A DNA stretch of 64,000 nucleotides from assembly GCF_011764485.1 (NCBI RefSeq), contig NZ_AP022848.1:1330001-1394000 (forward strand), written 5' to 3'. The first letter of the stretch is position 1. Each line of letters starts with the position of its first letter. The translations under genes and the position numbers were made by a program. The notes under the pieces were generated by a model. The model had not been told where the DNA came from. It made no database searches and saw nothing but the letters and a program-made list of their open reading frames with translations. This document shows positions 55,002 to 63,494 of the stretch, piece after piece. Source of the stretch: Bosea sp. ANAM02. Lineage in GTDB: Bacteria; Pseudomonadota; Alphaproteobacteria; Rhizobiales; Beijerinckiaceae.

Positions 55002-55310
55002 ATGCCCCGCTTTTTCATCCTTCTGCCGGCCTTGCTGCTCGGCGCCTGCACCTATCATAACGCGCGCAGCAGCATCGTCGTGGTGACCGACGCGAAGAGC
55101 GTTGTGGAGAATTGCACGAAGCTTGGCGAGATCGACGGGCAGCATGGCTCCCAGGCCATCATGACGCTCGACAAGACGCGCGATTCGGTGATCGCGCGCC
55201 TGAAGATCGCCGGGGCGGAACTGGGGGGAACCCATGTCTTCGCCGCCGCTGCCGATATCAAATGGAAGGGGCCGGATACCAGCGGCACCGTCTACAAGTG
55301 CAATTCCTGA
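55002..55310 (+). CDS. Lipoprotein, DUF4156-like
   Basis: A 102-residue lipoprotein: MPRFFILLPALLLGAC gives a lipobox LGAC at Cys16. The mature part KSVVENCTKLGEIDGQHGSQ, IARLKIAGAELGGTHVFAAA and GTVYKCNS matches the pattern of DUF4156-like outer-membrane lipoproteins (Cys, LGE-x2-G, later AxxLGxTHV and a C-terminal Cys). The ATG at 55002 is chosen over 54963 because it starts directly with the signal. Confidence 0.78.
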   Translation: MPRFFILLPALLLGACTYHNARSSIVVVTDAKSVVENCTKLGEIDGQHGSQAIMTLDKTRDSVIARLKIAGAELGGTHVFAAAADIKWKGPDTSGTVYKCNS

Positions 55311-55343
55311 CGGGCCTGCCGGGCTTTCGTCGGCTGATCCCGG

Positions 55344-56141
55344 TCAGCCCTTCAAGAGCCACTCGTGCTCGGCGGCGTTGTGGAATTTCCAGGTCCGTTT
55401 CGGGCCGGCCATCACGTTGAGATAATAGAGATCGTAGCCGTGGCAGGTGGCGCAGGGGTGATAGCCCTTCGGCACCAGCACGACGTCGCCGTCCTCGATC
55501 GCCATGGCTTCGTCCAGGCTGCGGTCGTCGGTATAGACGCGCTGAAAGCCGAAACCCTGCGGCGGGTTGAGGCGGTGGTAGTAGGTCTCCTCCAGATGGG
55601 ATTCGCGCGGCAGGTCGTCCCGGTCGTGCTTGTGCGGGGGATAGCTCGATGTGTTGCCGGCCGGCGTGATGACTTCGACCACGAGCAGTGAATCCGCCGG
55701 CTCGTTCTCCGGCAGGATATTGGTGACGTGGCGGGTGTTGGAGCCCTTGCCGCGGATCTCCTGGCCGAGATCGTCCGGGCTGATGACGCGGACGGGCAGC
55801 CCGCCTCTAAGCCCCGGCGCCGTGCAGACGGCGAGTTCGAGGTCCGTGCTCGCGGTGACCGACCAGTCCGATCCTTCCGGGAGATAGACCGACCAGGGCT
55901 TGCCTTCGAACGGGCTCATGCGGCTACCAAGCTCGCCCAGCGCATTGCCTCCGGCCGTGACCTGGCCCTTGCCGGTGACGAAGACGAGACAGGCCTCGCG
56001 GGCGCCCGTCTGCGACGAGACGGTCTCGCCCGGTTTCAGGCGGTGCAGGTCGAAGCCGACATAGGTCCAGCCGGCGCTTTCCGGTGTGACATGGATGACG
56101 CGGCCGCTCGTGCCCTGCGGCTTGACCTTGAGATGGGACAT
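55344..56141 (-). CDS. iolB: 5-Deoxy-glucuronate isomerase
   Basis: A 265-residue cupin that converts 5-deoxyglucuronate to 5-dehydro-2-deoxygluconate in myo-inositol breakdown. Motifs: GWTYVGFDLHRLKPGETVS, YPPHKHDRDDLPRESHLEET (metal-binding His/Glu), and VLVPKGYHPCATCHGYDLYY. AAGGAACACCCG precedes the ATG. Last gene of the iol set, convergent with the lipoprotein gene. Confidence 0.96.
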   Translation of the reverse strand: MSHLKVKPQGTSGRVIHVTPESAGWTYVGFDLHRLKPGETVSSQTGAREACLVFVTGKGQVTAGGNALGELGSRMSPFEGKPWSVYLPEGSDWSVTASTDLELAVCTAPGLRGGLPVRVISPDDLGQEIRGKGSNTRHVTNILPENEPADSLLVVEVITPAGNTSSYPPHKHDRDDLPRESHLEETYYHRLNPPQGFGFQRVYTDDRSLDEAMAIEDGDVVLVPKGYHPCATCHGYDLYYLNVMAGPKRTWKFHNAAEHEWLLKG

Positions 56142-56185
56142 CGGGTGTTCCTTGGCGATTGATGCATTGGCCAGAGAATAACACC

Positions 56186-56326
56186 GTCATTCCGGGGCTT
56201 CGCGCAGCGAAGAGCCCGGAATCCATAACCGCTGTCGATGCCGAACAATACGGCGCCGTTTCCGAAACGTCTTCAGCACCTGCGGTTATGGATCCCGGGG
56301 CCGCCCTGCGGGCGCCCCGGAATGAC
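56186..56326. repeat. Family C palindromic repeat
   Basis: GTCATTCCGGGGCTTCGCG ... CCGGAATCCATAACCGC ... GCGGTTATGGATCCCGG ... CGCCCCGGAATGAC, in the iolE-iolB gap. Confidence 0.87.
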
Positions 56327-56336
56327 GGGGAGAGTT

Positions 56337-57221
56337 CTACGCCAGTCCGGCTTCCCTGATGAAGCGGGTCAGGTTGGCATGGCCGAGCCTGGCATAGGTC
56401 GCGGGCTCCGCCTTCCTCGGATCCTGCTCGGCCTCCACCACGATCCAGCCGGAATAGCCCTGCAGCTCGCGCAGTACGCGGACATAGTCGATCAGGCCGT
56501 CGCCCGGCACGGTGTAGACGCCGGCGAGCACGGATTCGAGGAACGACCAGTCCTCGCGGTTGGAGCGCCACATCACGGCCTCGCGGATATCCTTGCAATG
56601 GACATGGTGGATGCGGGCCTTCCAGTGGCGGGCGATGCGGGCGGGGTCGCCGCCGCCCCAGGTGGCGTGGCCGGTATCGAGCAGGAGGCCGACGGCCGGG
56701 CTGGTCACGCCCATGAACCGGTCGATCTCGGCCTCGGTCTGCACCACCGTGCCCATATGATGGTGATAGACGAGCTGGAGGCCGTATTCGGCCTTCACGG
56801 CTTCGGCGAAATTGGTGTAGCGCGTGCCGAAAGCGTCCCAGCGGTTCTTGGGCAGGACGGGCCTTGCCGAGAGCGGCCTGGTGATGTCGGAATGGATCGC
56901 GTTCGAGGTCTCGGCCGCGATCAGGACCGAGCAGCCCATGTCGCGCAGCAGCGTCGCATGGGCCTTCACAGCGGCCATTTCGGCAGCGACGTCGCGGACG
57001 AGCAGCTCGGTCGAATACCAGCCGGAAACCAGCGCGTGGCCATGGGCGTCGAGGATCGGCTTCAGCTTCGCCGCCTCGCGCGGAAACTTGTTGCCGAGTT
57101 CCATGCCGGTGAAGCCGGCGGTGCGAGCTTCGGTCAGGCAGGTTTCGAGCGGGATGTCGCCGCCGATCTCCAGCATGTCGTCATTCGACCAGCCGATGGG
57201 GTTCGCGCCGATGCGGATCAT
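56337..57221 (-). CDS. iolE: Myo-inosose-2 dehydratase
   Basis: A 294-residue TIM-barrel enzyme that dehydrates 2-keto-myo-inositol. MIRIGANPIGWSNDDMLEIG is the family start; METAL-site regions LVYHHHMGTVVQTEAEIDRF, VGLLLDTGHATWGGGDPARI, HHVHCKDIREAVM and GWIVVEAEQDPRKAEPATYA follow. AAGGAACTGACAC precedes the ATG. Confidence 0.96.
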   Translation of the reverse strand: MIRIGANPIGWSNDDMLEIGGDIPLETCLTEARTAGFTGMELGNKFPREAAKLKPILDAHGHALVSGWYSTELLVRDVAAEMAAVKAHATLLRDMGCSVLIAAETSNAIHSDITRPLSARPVLPKNRWDAFGTRYTNFAEAVKAEYGLQLVYHHHMGTVVQTEAEIDRFMGVTSPAVGLLLDTGHATWGGGDPARIARHWKARIHHVHCKDIREAVMWRSNREDWSFLESVLAGVYTVPGDGLIDYVRVLRELQGYSGWIVVEAEQDPRKAEPATYARLGHANLTRFIREAGLA

Positions 57222-57245
57222 GTGTCAGTTCCTTCAATCAACCTC

Positions 57246-57363
57246 AGCCTCATCCTGAGGAGCGCTTCGCAGAAGCGCGTCTCGAAGGATGTTCCAGCGG
57301 CATCGGAGCTGACTGGAGCATCCTTCGAGACGCTGCCTTCGGCAGCTCTTCAGGATGAGGGCT
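57246..57363. repeat. Family B palindromic repeat
   Basis: AGCCTCATCCTGAGGAGCGC ... TCTCGAAGGATGTTCC ... GCATCCTTCGAGACGC ... CTCTTCAGGATGAGGGCT, in the iolD-iolE gap. Confidence 0.87.
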
Positions 57364-57380
57364 CGAAAACAAATCTCGGT

Positions 57381-59231
57381 TCACTCACCAACGCGCTGCT
57401 GCTTGCGGCGTTCGTCGTAATTCACCCGCGCCGTGCGCACCTCGGCGCGCTCGCTGACCTCGGGTACCGCGACATCCCACCAGGCGCCGCCGGCTCCGGT
57501 CGAGATCAGCGGGTCGGTGTCGATGACGACGACGGTGGTGCGGGTGTTGGCCCTGGCCTGCGCCAGCGCGGTTTCCAGCTCGGCGATCGAGGCGGCCTTG
57601 ACGGCGAGCGCGCCCATGCTGGCGGCGTGCTGGACGAAATCGATCTCCGGCAGCGTCTCGTGCCTGCTGTCCTTGAGCAGGTTGTTGAAGCTCTGGCCGC
57701 CGGTCGCATTCTGGAGCCGATTGATGCAGCCGAAGCCGCGATTGTCGAGCAGGACGATGGTGAGCTTGAGGTCGAGCATCACCGAGGTCGCGATCTCGGA
57801 ATTCAGCATGAGATAGGAGCCGTCGCCGACCATGACGACGACCTCCTTGTCGGGCCGGGCCATCTTGGCGCCGAGCCCGCCGGCGATCTCGTAGCCCATG
57901 CAGGAGAAGCCGTATTCGGCATGGTAGGAGCCGGGCCCGCCCGCCTGCCAGAGCTTGTGCAATTCGCCGGGCAGGCCGCCGGCCGCATGGAGCAGGATGA
58001 TTTCGGAGCCCAGCGTGCGCTGGACCGCGCCGATGACCTGCGCATCCGAGGGCAGGGCGGTGTTCGTGGCGGCGGTCGCCTTGCCCGCCTCCTTCTGCCA
58101 TTCGGCCTTGCCGGCCTTGGCGCTGGCGGTCCAGCTTTCCGGCGCCTTCCATTTGCCGATGGCTCCGCCGAGTTCCAGCAGGCCCTCGCGGGCGTCGGCG
58201 ACGAGGGGCAGGGCGCGGTGCTTGCCGGCGTCGAAGGGCTGGACGTTGAGGCCGATGATCGTCTTCTGCTCGGCGCCGAACAGCGCCCAGGAGCCGGTGG
58301 TGAAATCCTGCAGGCGGGTGCCGATGGCGAGCACGAGGTCGGCTTCGGCGGCGAGGCGGTTGGCGGCTTCCGTGCCGGTGACGCCGACGGCAGCCATGTT
58401 GAGCGCGTCGTCGTCAGGCAGGGCGGATTTGCCGCCCTGCGTCTCGCAGACGGGGATGCCGGTCGCGGCCGAGAAGCGGGCGAGCTCTTCGCTGGCCCCG
58501 GAATAGAGCACGCCGCCGCCGGCGACGATCAGCGGCTTCTTCGCCGCCTTCAGCGCCTCGGTGGCAGCCTTGAGTTCGTTGCGATCGGCGCGGGGACGGC
58601 GCGGCGTCCAGAGTCGCTCGGCGAAGAAGCTCTCTGGGTAGTCATAGGCCTCGGCCTGTACGTCCTGGCAGAGCGCGAGCGTGACCGGGCCGCACTCGGC
58701 CGGGTCGGTCAGCACCTGCATGGCGCGGGTCAGCGCCGGGATGATCTGTTCGGGGCGGGTGATGCGGTCGAAATAGCGCGAGACCGGACGGAAGCAGTCA
58801 TTGGCCGAGACGGTGCCGTCGCCGAAGGCTTCGACCTGCTGGAGGACCGGGTCAGGGATTCGGTTGGCGAAGACGTCGCCGGGCAGCAGCAGCACCGGCA
58901 GGCGGTTGACATGGGCGAGCGCAGCGGCGGTGACGAGATTGGTCGCGCCGGGGCCGATCGAGGTGGTCGCGGCCATGAAGCGGCGGCGCATGTTCGCCTT
59001 GGCATAGGCGATCGCCGCATGGGCCATGGCCTGCTCGTTATGGGCGCGGAAAGTCGGCAGGCGCTCGCGCTCGTGCCAGAGCGCCTCGCCGAGGCCTGCG
59101 ACATTGCCATGGCCGAAAATCGCCCAGACGCCACTGAGGATCGGCAGGCGCTGCCCGTCGATCTCGGTGATCTGGCGGCTAAGGAAGCGCGTCAGCGCCT
59201 GCGCCATCGTAAGGCGGACGGTGGCAGTCAT
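57381..59231 (-). CDS. iolD: 3D-(3,5/4)-trihydroxycyclohexane-1,2-dione hydrolase
   Basis: A 616-residue thiamine-diphosphate enzyme that opens the inositol ring product to 5-deoxyglucuronate. Features: GVWAIFGHGNVAGLGEALW, the E of the ThDP site near IGPGATNLVTAAALAHVNRL, SAATGIPVCETQGGKSALPD, and ThDP motif EVVVMVGDGSYLMLNSEIAT followed by NRGFGCINRLQNATGGQSF. The ATG at 59231 (GGAAG upstream) is used; upstream frame is repeat-derived. Confidence 0.96.
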   Translation of the reverse strand: MTATVRLTMAQALTRFLSRQITEIDGQRLPILSGVWAIFGHGNVAGLGEALWHERERLPTFRAHNEQAMAHAAIAYAKANMRRRFMAATTSIGPGATNLVTAAALAHVNRLPVLLLPGDVFANRIPDPVLQQVEAFGDGTVSANDCFRPVSRYFDRITRPEQIIPALTRAMQVLTDPAECGPVTLALCQDVQAEAYDYPESFFAERLWTPRRPRADRNELKAATEALKAAKKPLIVAGGGVLYSGASEELARFSAATGIPVCETQGGKSALPDDDALNMAAVGVTGTEAANRLAAEADLVLAIGTRLQDFTTGSWALFGAEQKTIIGLNVQPFDAGKHRALPLVADAREGLLELGGAIGKWKAPESWTASAKAGKAEWQKEAGKATAATNTALPSDAQVIGAVQRTLGSEIILLHAAGGLPGELHKLWQAGGPGSYHAEYGFSCMGYEIAGGLGAKMARPDKEVVVMVGDGSYLMLNSEIATSVMLDLKLTIVLLDNRGFGCINRLQNATGGQSFNNLLKDSRHETLPEIDFVQHAASMGALAVKAASIAELETALAQARANTRTTVVVIDTDPLISTGAGGAWWDVAVPEVSERAEVRTARVNYDERRKQQRVGE

Positions 59232-59263
59232 CGCAGCTTCCGTATCTCGTTCACATAACGGGG

Positions 59264-59334
59264 CGTCATTCCGGGCGACCGCAGGGAGGCGCTTGTCATT
59301 CCGGGTTCGCGCCTGCGGCGCGCCCCGGAATGAC
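59264..59334. repeat. Family C palindrome (compound, short)
   Basis: GTCATTCCGGGCGACCGC, then a second GTCATTCCGGGTTCGCGCC ... GCGCCCCGGAATGAC, in the iolC-iolD gap. Confidence 0.82.
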
Positions 59335-59356
59335 AGAGGTGCCCGGCCGAACACTC

Positions 59357-61291
59357 CTATGCCGCCTTGCGGCCGCGCGTGGCAAGCCAGAGGTCGGTCA
59401 GAGCCTCGAATCGCCTGGCGATGTCGGCGATCGCGGCCTCGTCGTCGAGCTTGCCGGCAAGCCAGCCTTCAGCCGCGCTCATGAAGATGGTGCGGCCGAC
59501 GGCGAAGCCCTTGACGATGGGTGCCGAGGCCGTGGCAGCGAAGCCGGCTTCAAGCTCTTCGGCGGGCGCATCGAGCCCGAGCAGCAGCACGCCGCGGCAC
59601 CAGGGGTCGTGTTTGGCAATGGTCTTCTCGATCGCGGCCCAGGCGGCAGGCGAGGATTGCGGCTCCAGCTTCCACCAGTCCGGCTTGATGCCGAGCGCGT
59701 AGATCTCTTCGAGCGCCCGCGAAATCGTGTCGGGGCCGAGCGGTCCGTTCTTGCCGGCGATGATCTCGATCAGCAATTCGCGTCCGACCTTGCGCGCCGC
59801 CTCGAACAGGCCGCGCAGCTTCTCCTGCTGCTCGCGCTTCAGTTCTTCCGGATCGTCCGGATGGTAGAAGCAGAGCGCCTTGATGCAGTGATCGACCGGC
59901 CATTCCGGCAGCAGCGAACCGATATCCTGGCTTACCTCGAAGCGCAGCGGGCGCGAGCCCGGCAATTCGACCGGACGGCCGAGCCAGGCGAAGGGATGGC
60001 GGGCGAATTCGAACATCGCCTCGCGGCCGTGCTTCTCGTCGAGCAGCATGCCGTAGCCGGGGCGGCCATCGGCGACGCGGGCGGCAGCCTTGACTGCCAG
60101 CACCTTGAAGTCGCGGATGCGGGCCGGATCGGCGCCGAGCCTGACGGCGAGGTCTTCGAGCTGGGAGCGATGGTCGCAGGCCAGCGCCATCAGCGAGGGG
60201 ATGTCTCGGCGGCGCGTCGTCGCCCAGTGGATGTGGTTGATGTCGGCGTCCTTGCGCAGCGCGCGGTGCGGGCTGCCGTTCCTGAGGAAGTATTGCAGTT
60301 CCTCGAAGGTCGGGCTTTCCGGCGAGCAGAGCAGGCGCGAGACGGCGAAGGCGCCGCAGGCATTGGCCCAGGTAGCAGCCGTGGCGAGGCTTTCGCCGCC
60401 GAGCCAGCCGCGCAGGAAGCCTGACATGAAGGCGTCGCCGGCGCCCAGCACGTTGTAGACCTCGATCGGGAAGCCTCGGCCTACAATACCGTCTTCGAGA
60501 TCGTCGGGGATCGCGCCATCATAGACGATGCAGCCCATCGGGCCGCGCTTGAGAACGATGGTCGCCGACGCCAGCGCACGGATCGTCTTCAGCGCCGGCA
60601 GCAACTCGTTCTCGCCCGAGGCGATCAAGACCTCTTCCTCGGTGCCGATGATCAGGTCGCAGCCGGGCAGGACCGTCTTCATCCGCTCGGAGACCGCCTG
60701 CGAGGCGATATAGCGGTTGTCGCCGGCATCGTGGCCGGCGAGGCCCCAGAGGTTCGGGCGATAGTCGATGTCGAGCACGACCTTGCCGCCGTTCTCGCGC
60801 ATCAGCTTCATCGCCTTGCGCTGGGCGGCCTCGGGCTTGGCCTGAGCGAAATGCGTGCCGGTGACGACGACGGCGCGGGCCTTCGCGATGAAGGCGGGGT
60901 CGATATCGCCTTCCTCCAGCGCCATGTCGGCGCAGTTCTCGCGGTAGAACAGCAGCGGGAAGGACTTGTCGCTTTCGACTGAGAGGATGGCGAGCGCGGT
61001 CAGCCGCTCCGGGTCGGTCTTGAGCCCGTCGAGGTTCACGCCCTCGCGCGCAAGTTGCTCGCGCAGGAAGCGGCCGAACTGCTCGTCGCCGACGCGGGTG
61101 AGCAGGGCCGAGCGCAGGCCGAGCCGGGCGGTGCCGATCGCGATATTGGCCGGGCAGCCGCCGACCGACTTGGCGAAGGAGGCGACATCCTCCAGCCGCG
61201 AGCCGATCTGCTGGCCGTAAAGATCGACCGAGGCGCGGCCGATGGTGATGACGTCGAGCGCCTGCGCCGATCCGCCGAGCGGTCCCGTCAT
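59357..61291 (-). CDS. iolC: 5-Dehydro-2-deoxygluconokinase fused to a DUF2090 aldolase-like domain
   Basis: A 644-residue protein. Residues 1 to about 325 form a PfkB-type kinase that phosphorylates 5-dehydro-2-deoxygluconate (DVITIGRASVDLYGQQIGSR, SVGGCPANIAIGTARLGLRS, and the catalytic VYNVLGAGDAFMSGFLRGWL). Residues from about 345 on are DUF2090 (LMALACDHRSQLEDLAVRLG, GMLLDEKHGREAMFEFARHP, GVLLLGLDAPAEELEAGFAA), an aldolase-like barrel thought to cleave the phosphorylated product, making a bifunctional IolC-IolJ-like enzyme. The start has GGGAG. First gene of iolCDEB. Confidence 0.95.
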   Translation of the reverse strand: MTGPLGGSAQALDVITIGRASVDLYGQQIGSRLEDVASFAKSVGGCPANIAIGTARLGLRSALLTRVGDEQFGRFLREQLAREGVNLDGLKTDPERLTALAILSVESDKSFPLLFYRENCADMALEEGDIDPAFIAKARAVVVTGTHFAQAKPEAAQRKAMKLMRENGGKVVLDIDYRPNLWGLAGHDAGDNRYIASQAVSERMKTVLPGCDLIIGTEEEVLIASGENELLPALKTIRALASATIVLKRGPMGCIVYDGAIPDDLEDGIVGRGFPIEVYNVLGAGDAFMSGFLRGWLGGESLATAATWANACGAFAVSRLLCSPESPTFEELQYFLRNGSPHRALRKDADINHIHWATTRRRDIPSLMALACDHRSQLEDLAVRLGADPARIRDFKVLAVKAAARVADGRPGYGMLLDEKHGREAMFEFARHPFAWLGRPVELPGSRPLRFEVSQDIGSLLPEWPVDHCIKALCFYHPDDPEELKREQQEKLRGLFEAARKVGRELLIEIIAGKNGPLGPDTISRALEEIYALGIKPDWWKLEPQSSPAAWAAIEKTIAKHDPWCRGVLLLGLDAPAEELEAGFAATASAPIVKGFAVGRTIFMSAAEGWLAGKLDDEAAIADIARRFEALTDLWLATRGRKAA

Positions 61292-61346
61292 GTCATGCTC
61301 CCGGCAGCGAGGATCATCGGAGCCGAACGGCTCCGGGCTCCAGAAT

Positions 61347-61390
61347 GAAATAATAATTCCAGTATTTCGTCAATGCGGAATGTCTGTTCC
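61347..61390. promoter_or_regulatory. Candidate IolR/RpiR operator ahead of iolC
   Basis: A perfect GGAA-TGTCTG-TTCC at 61377-61390 and a near copy GAAA-TAATAA-TTCC at 61347-61360, exactly 30 bp apart (about three helical turns). From memory, the rhizobial RpiR-type repressor IolR recognises GGAA-N6-TTCC upstream of iol genes. Confidence 0.7.
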
Positions 61391-61397
61391 TAAAGTT

Positions 61398-62267
61398 TTA
61401 GATGGCGCCGCCACGCCGGCCCTTGCCGCGCCCGATCCGGCGCGCCTCGCCGACGCCGACGGCGAGCGCCATCGAGAGCGCCATGGTCGAGGCCAGCGTG
61501 CGGAACCCGCCGAAATCCGCTTCGGCGACCTCGAACCAGAGCTTCGCGAAGCTCGCGAGCGGCGAAAAGGCGCTGTCGGTGATGGCGACCAGCGGTACGC
61601 CGCGCTCGGCGAGGCCGCGCGCATCCTCGATGGTGGCGGGTGCGTAGGGCGAGAAGCTGACGACGAGGACGGCGTCCCTTGGCGTGGCGAAGGAGATCAT
61701 CTCGGGGTCGAGCCCGGCGGCGGATTCGATCATCTGGTTGCGGACTTCGAGCTTGCCGAAGGCATAGGCCAGATAGCTCGCGACCGGATAGGAGCGGCGC
61801 CGGGCGAGGATGAAGATCGTTTCGGCGCTGGCGAGCACATCGATCGCACGGTCGAGCGTGGCCTCGTCGAGGGTGCGGCTCATCACGTCCAGCGATTTGC
61901 GCGAGGCGGTGAGGAAGCCGTCGAGGATGCGGTGGTTGCCGGCCGCGGTGCCATCGCCGCCGCGCAACGTGTTGAGACGTTCCTCATAGCTGGAATTGCG
62001 CTCGCGCAGCCTTGCGCGGAAGACGCCCTGCAGGCTGGTGAAACCGTCGAAGCCGAGATGCTGGGCGAAGCGGATCAGCGTCGAGGGCTGGACGCCGGCC
62101 GAGACCGCGATGCTGGCGGCGGTGCCGAAGGCGATCTCGTCGGGATTGTCGAGGGCATAGGCCGCGATCTGGGCGATGCGCTTGGGCAGGCTGTCACGCT
62201 GGCCGAGGATCGATGCGCGCAATTCGTCGAAGTCGCGCGGCAGCTCCGCAACGGCGGTTTCGCTCAT
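61398..62267 (-). CDS. RpiR family regulator of inositol genes (IolR-like)
   Basis: A 289-residue regulator. N-terminal helix-turn-helix: LRASILGQRDSLPKRIAQIA, AASIAVSAGVQPSTLIRFAQ, HLGFDGFTSLQGVFRARLRE; C-terminal SIS sugar-phosphate domain about 130-270 (AIDVLASAETIFILARRRSY, AVLVVSFSPYAPATIEDARG, VAITDSAFSPLASFAKLWFE). It sits directly upstream of iolC on the same strand, the order of the known IolR repressor in rhizobia, and the operator site lies between them. Its ligand is probably an inositol-pathway sugar phosphate. Confidence 0.9.
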   Translation of the reverse strand: MSETAVAELPRDFDELRASILGQRDSLPKRIAQIAAYALDNPDEIAFGTAASIAVSAGVQPSTLIRFAQHLGFDGFTSLQGVFRARLRERNSSYEERLNTLRGGDGTAAGNHRILDGFLTASRKSLDVMSRTLDEATLDRAIDVLASAETIFILARRRSYPVASYLAYAFGKLEVRNQMIESAAGLDPEMISFATPRDAVLVVSFSPYAPATIEDARGLAERGVPLVAITDSAFSPLASFAKLWFEVAEADFGGFRTLASTMALSMALAVGVGEARRIGRGKGRRGGAI

Positions 62268-62379
62268 TGAAGGTTTCCCGTTGCCGTCCCTGTTGCCGAC
62301 TGTTCTGGCAGCGAAGCGGAAATGGAGCAAGCGTTCCAGAGGAGGAATGGACGGTCGATGATAGCGATACCGCCTCTCT

Positions 62380-62522
62380 GTCATTCCGGGGCGGGCCGTA
62401 GGCCCGAGCCCGGAATCCAGAACCGATGTCGTTCGAACAGGAAGCTTAGACGGTCCATTCCGTTCGGAGACGGTATCAGTTCTGGATTCCGGGCTCATCG
62501 CTGCGCGATGCCCCGGAATGAC
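62380..62522. repeat. Family C palindromic repeat
   Basis: GTCATTCCGGGGCGGGCC ... CCGGAATCCAGAACCGAT ... ATCAGTTCTGGATTCCGG ... GCCCCGGAATGAC, between the SDR and RpiR genes. Confidence 0.87.
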
Positions 62523-62536
62523 GAGGGGCGGCGCGG

Positions 62537-63340
62537 TTATCCCGGCAGGCCGGCGGTGCAGCTCTGGCCCCCATCCACCGGCAGGCAGACGCCCGTGATG
62601 AACTTCGCCTCGTCCGAGGCCAGGAAGACGGCGGCGTTGGCAATGTCCCAGGCGGTGCCCATCCTGCCCATCGGCACCTGTGCGTCGCGGGCGGCGACCA
62701 TCTCCTCGACGGAGGCATATTGCGAGGAGATCTGCCTGTAGATCAGCGGCGTGTCGATCAGGCCGGGCATGATGCAGTTCGCGCGGATGCCCTGCCTCGC
62801 GTACTGCATCGCCAGCGCGACCGTCGCCTGGTTCACCGCCGCCTTGGTGGCGTAATAGGCGAAGTACGGATAGCCGGTCCAGCGGATGGCGGCGAGCGAG
62901 GAGATGTTGACGATGGCGCCGCCGCCGCCCTTCAGCATCTCCGGGATGACCGCCTTGGCGCAGCGATAGACCGAGCCGAGATTGAGCTGGAGCGAGGCGT
63001 TGAACTGCTCCTCGGACAATTCGACCGGGCCGCCCATATGGGTGACGCCGACATTGTTGTGGAGGATGTCGAGCCGGCCGAAATGCCGGGCCGCCGCGGC
63101 GACGCAGGTGTCGACCGAGGCGAGATCGGTGACATCGGCTGCGAGCGCGAGAGCCTTGCCGCCTTCGCCGGCGATGATCGTGGCGGTCTCTTCGGCAGCC
63201 TCGCGGTTGAGGTCGATGCAGGCGACGCCGGCGCCCTCGCGGGCATAGGCGACAGCGGCGGCCTTGCCATTGCCCCAGCCGGGGCCGGAGGAGCCGGCGC
63301 CGAAGACGATGGCGATCTTGCCCTTCAGCCGGTCGGCCAT
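62537..63340 (-). CDS. Short-chain dehydrogenase/reductase
   Basis: A 267-residue classical SDR: IAIVFGAGSSGPGWGNGKAA is an unusual, extended glycine-rich cofactor loop, followed by LHNNVGVTHMGGPVELSEEQ (NNxG), IVNISSLAAIRWTGYPYF and YYATKAAVN (YxxxK), MPGLIDTPLIYRQISSQY. The ATG at 63340 is used since upstream residues derive from a repeat. It follows the TRAP binding-protein gene on the same strand, so it likely oxidises the imported compound. Confidence 0.9.
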   Translation of the reverse strand: MADRLKGKIAIVFGAGSSGPGWGNGKAAAVAYAREGAGVACIDLNREAAEETATIIAGEGGKALALAADVTDLASVDTCVAAAARHFGRLDILHNNVGVTHMGGPVELSEEQFNASLQLNLGSVYRCAKAVIPEMLKGGGGAIVNISSLAAIRWTGYPYFAYYATKAAVNQATVALAMQYARQGIRANCIMPGLIDTPLIYRQISSQYASVEEMVAARDAQVPMGRMGTAWDIANAAVFLASDEAKFITGVCLPVDGGQSCTAGLPG

Positions 63341-63373
63341 GGTCGTCAGCCTCTCGATCAGAAATATACGCAG

Positions 63374-63472
63374 GTCATCCCGGACAAGCCGCGCGAGCGG
63401 CGCCGATCCGGGATCCATGCCTGAACCGTTCCGGCATGGATCCCGGGTCTCCCTCCGATCGCCCGGGATGAC
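63374..63472. repeat. Family C-type palindrome (GTCATCC variant)
   Basis: GTCATCCCGGACAAGCC ... CGGGATCCATGCCTGAAC ... GGCATGGATCCCGGGTC ... CGCCCGGGATGAC, between the TRAP binding-protein and SDR genes; the same right half as at 50133. Confidence 0.85.
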
Positions 63473-63494
63473 CCGCGCGTGTGGTCGGAGTGGA

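Noticed and set aside
56238..59258. A 1006-codon open frame opposite iolE and iolD
   Set aside because: Antisense shadow across two certain genes and a repeat.
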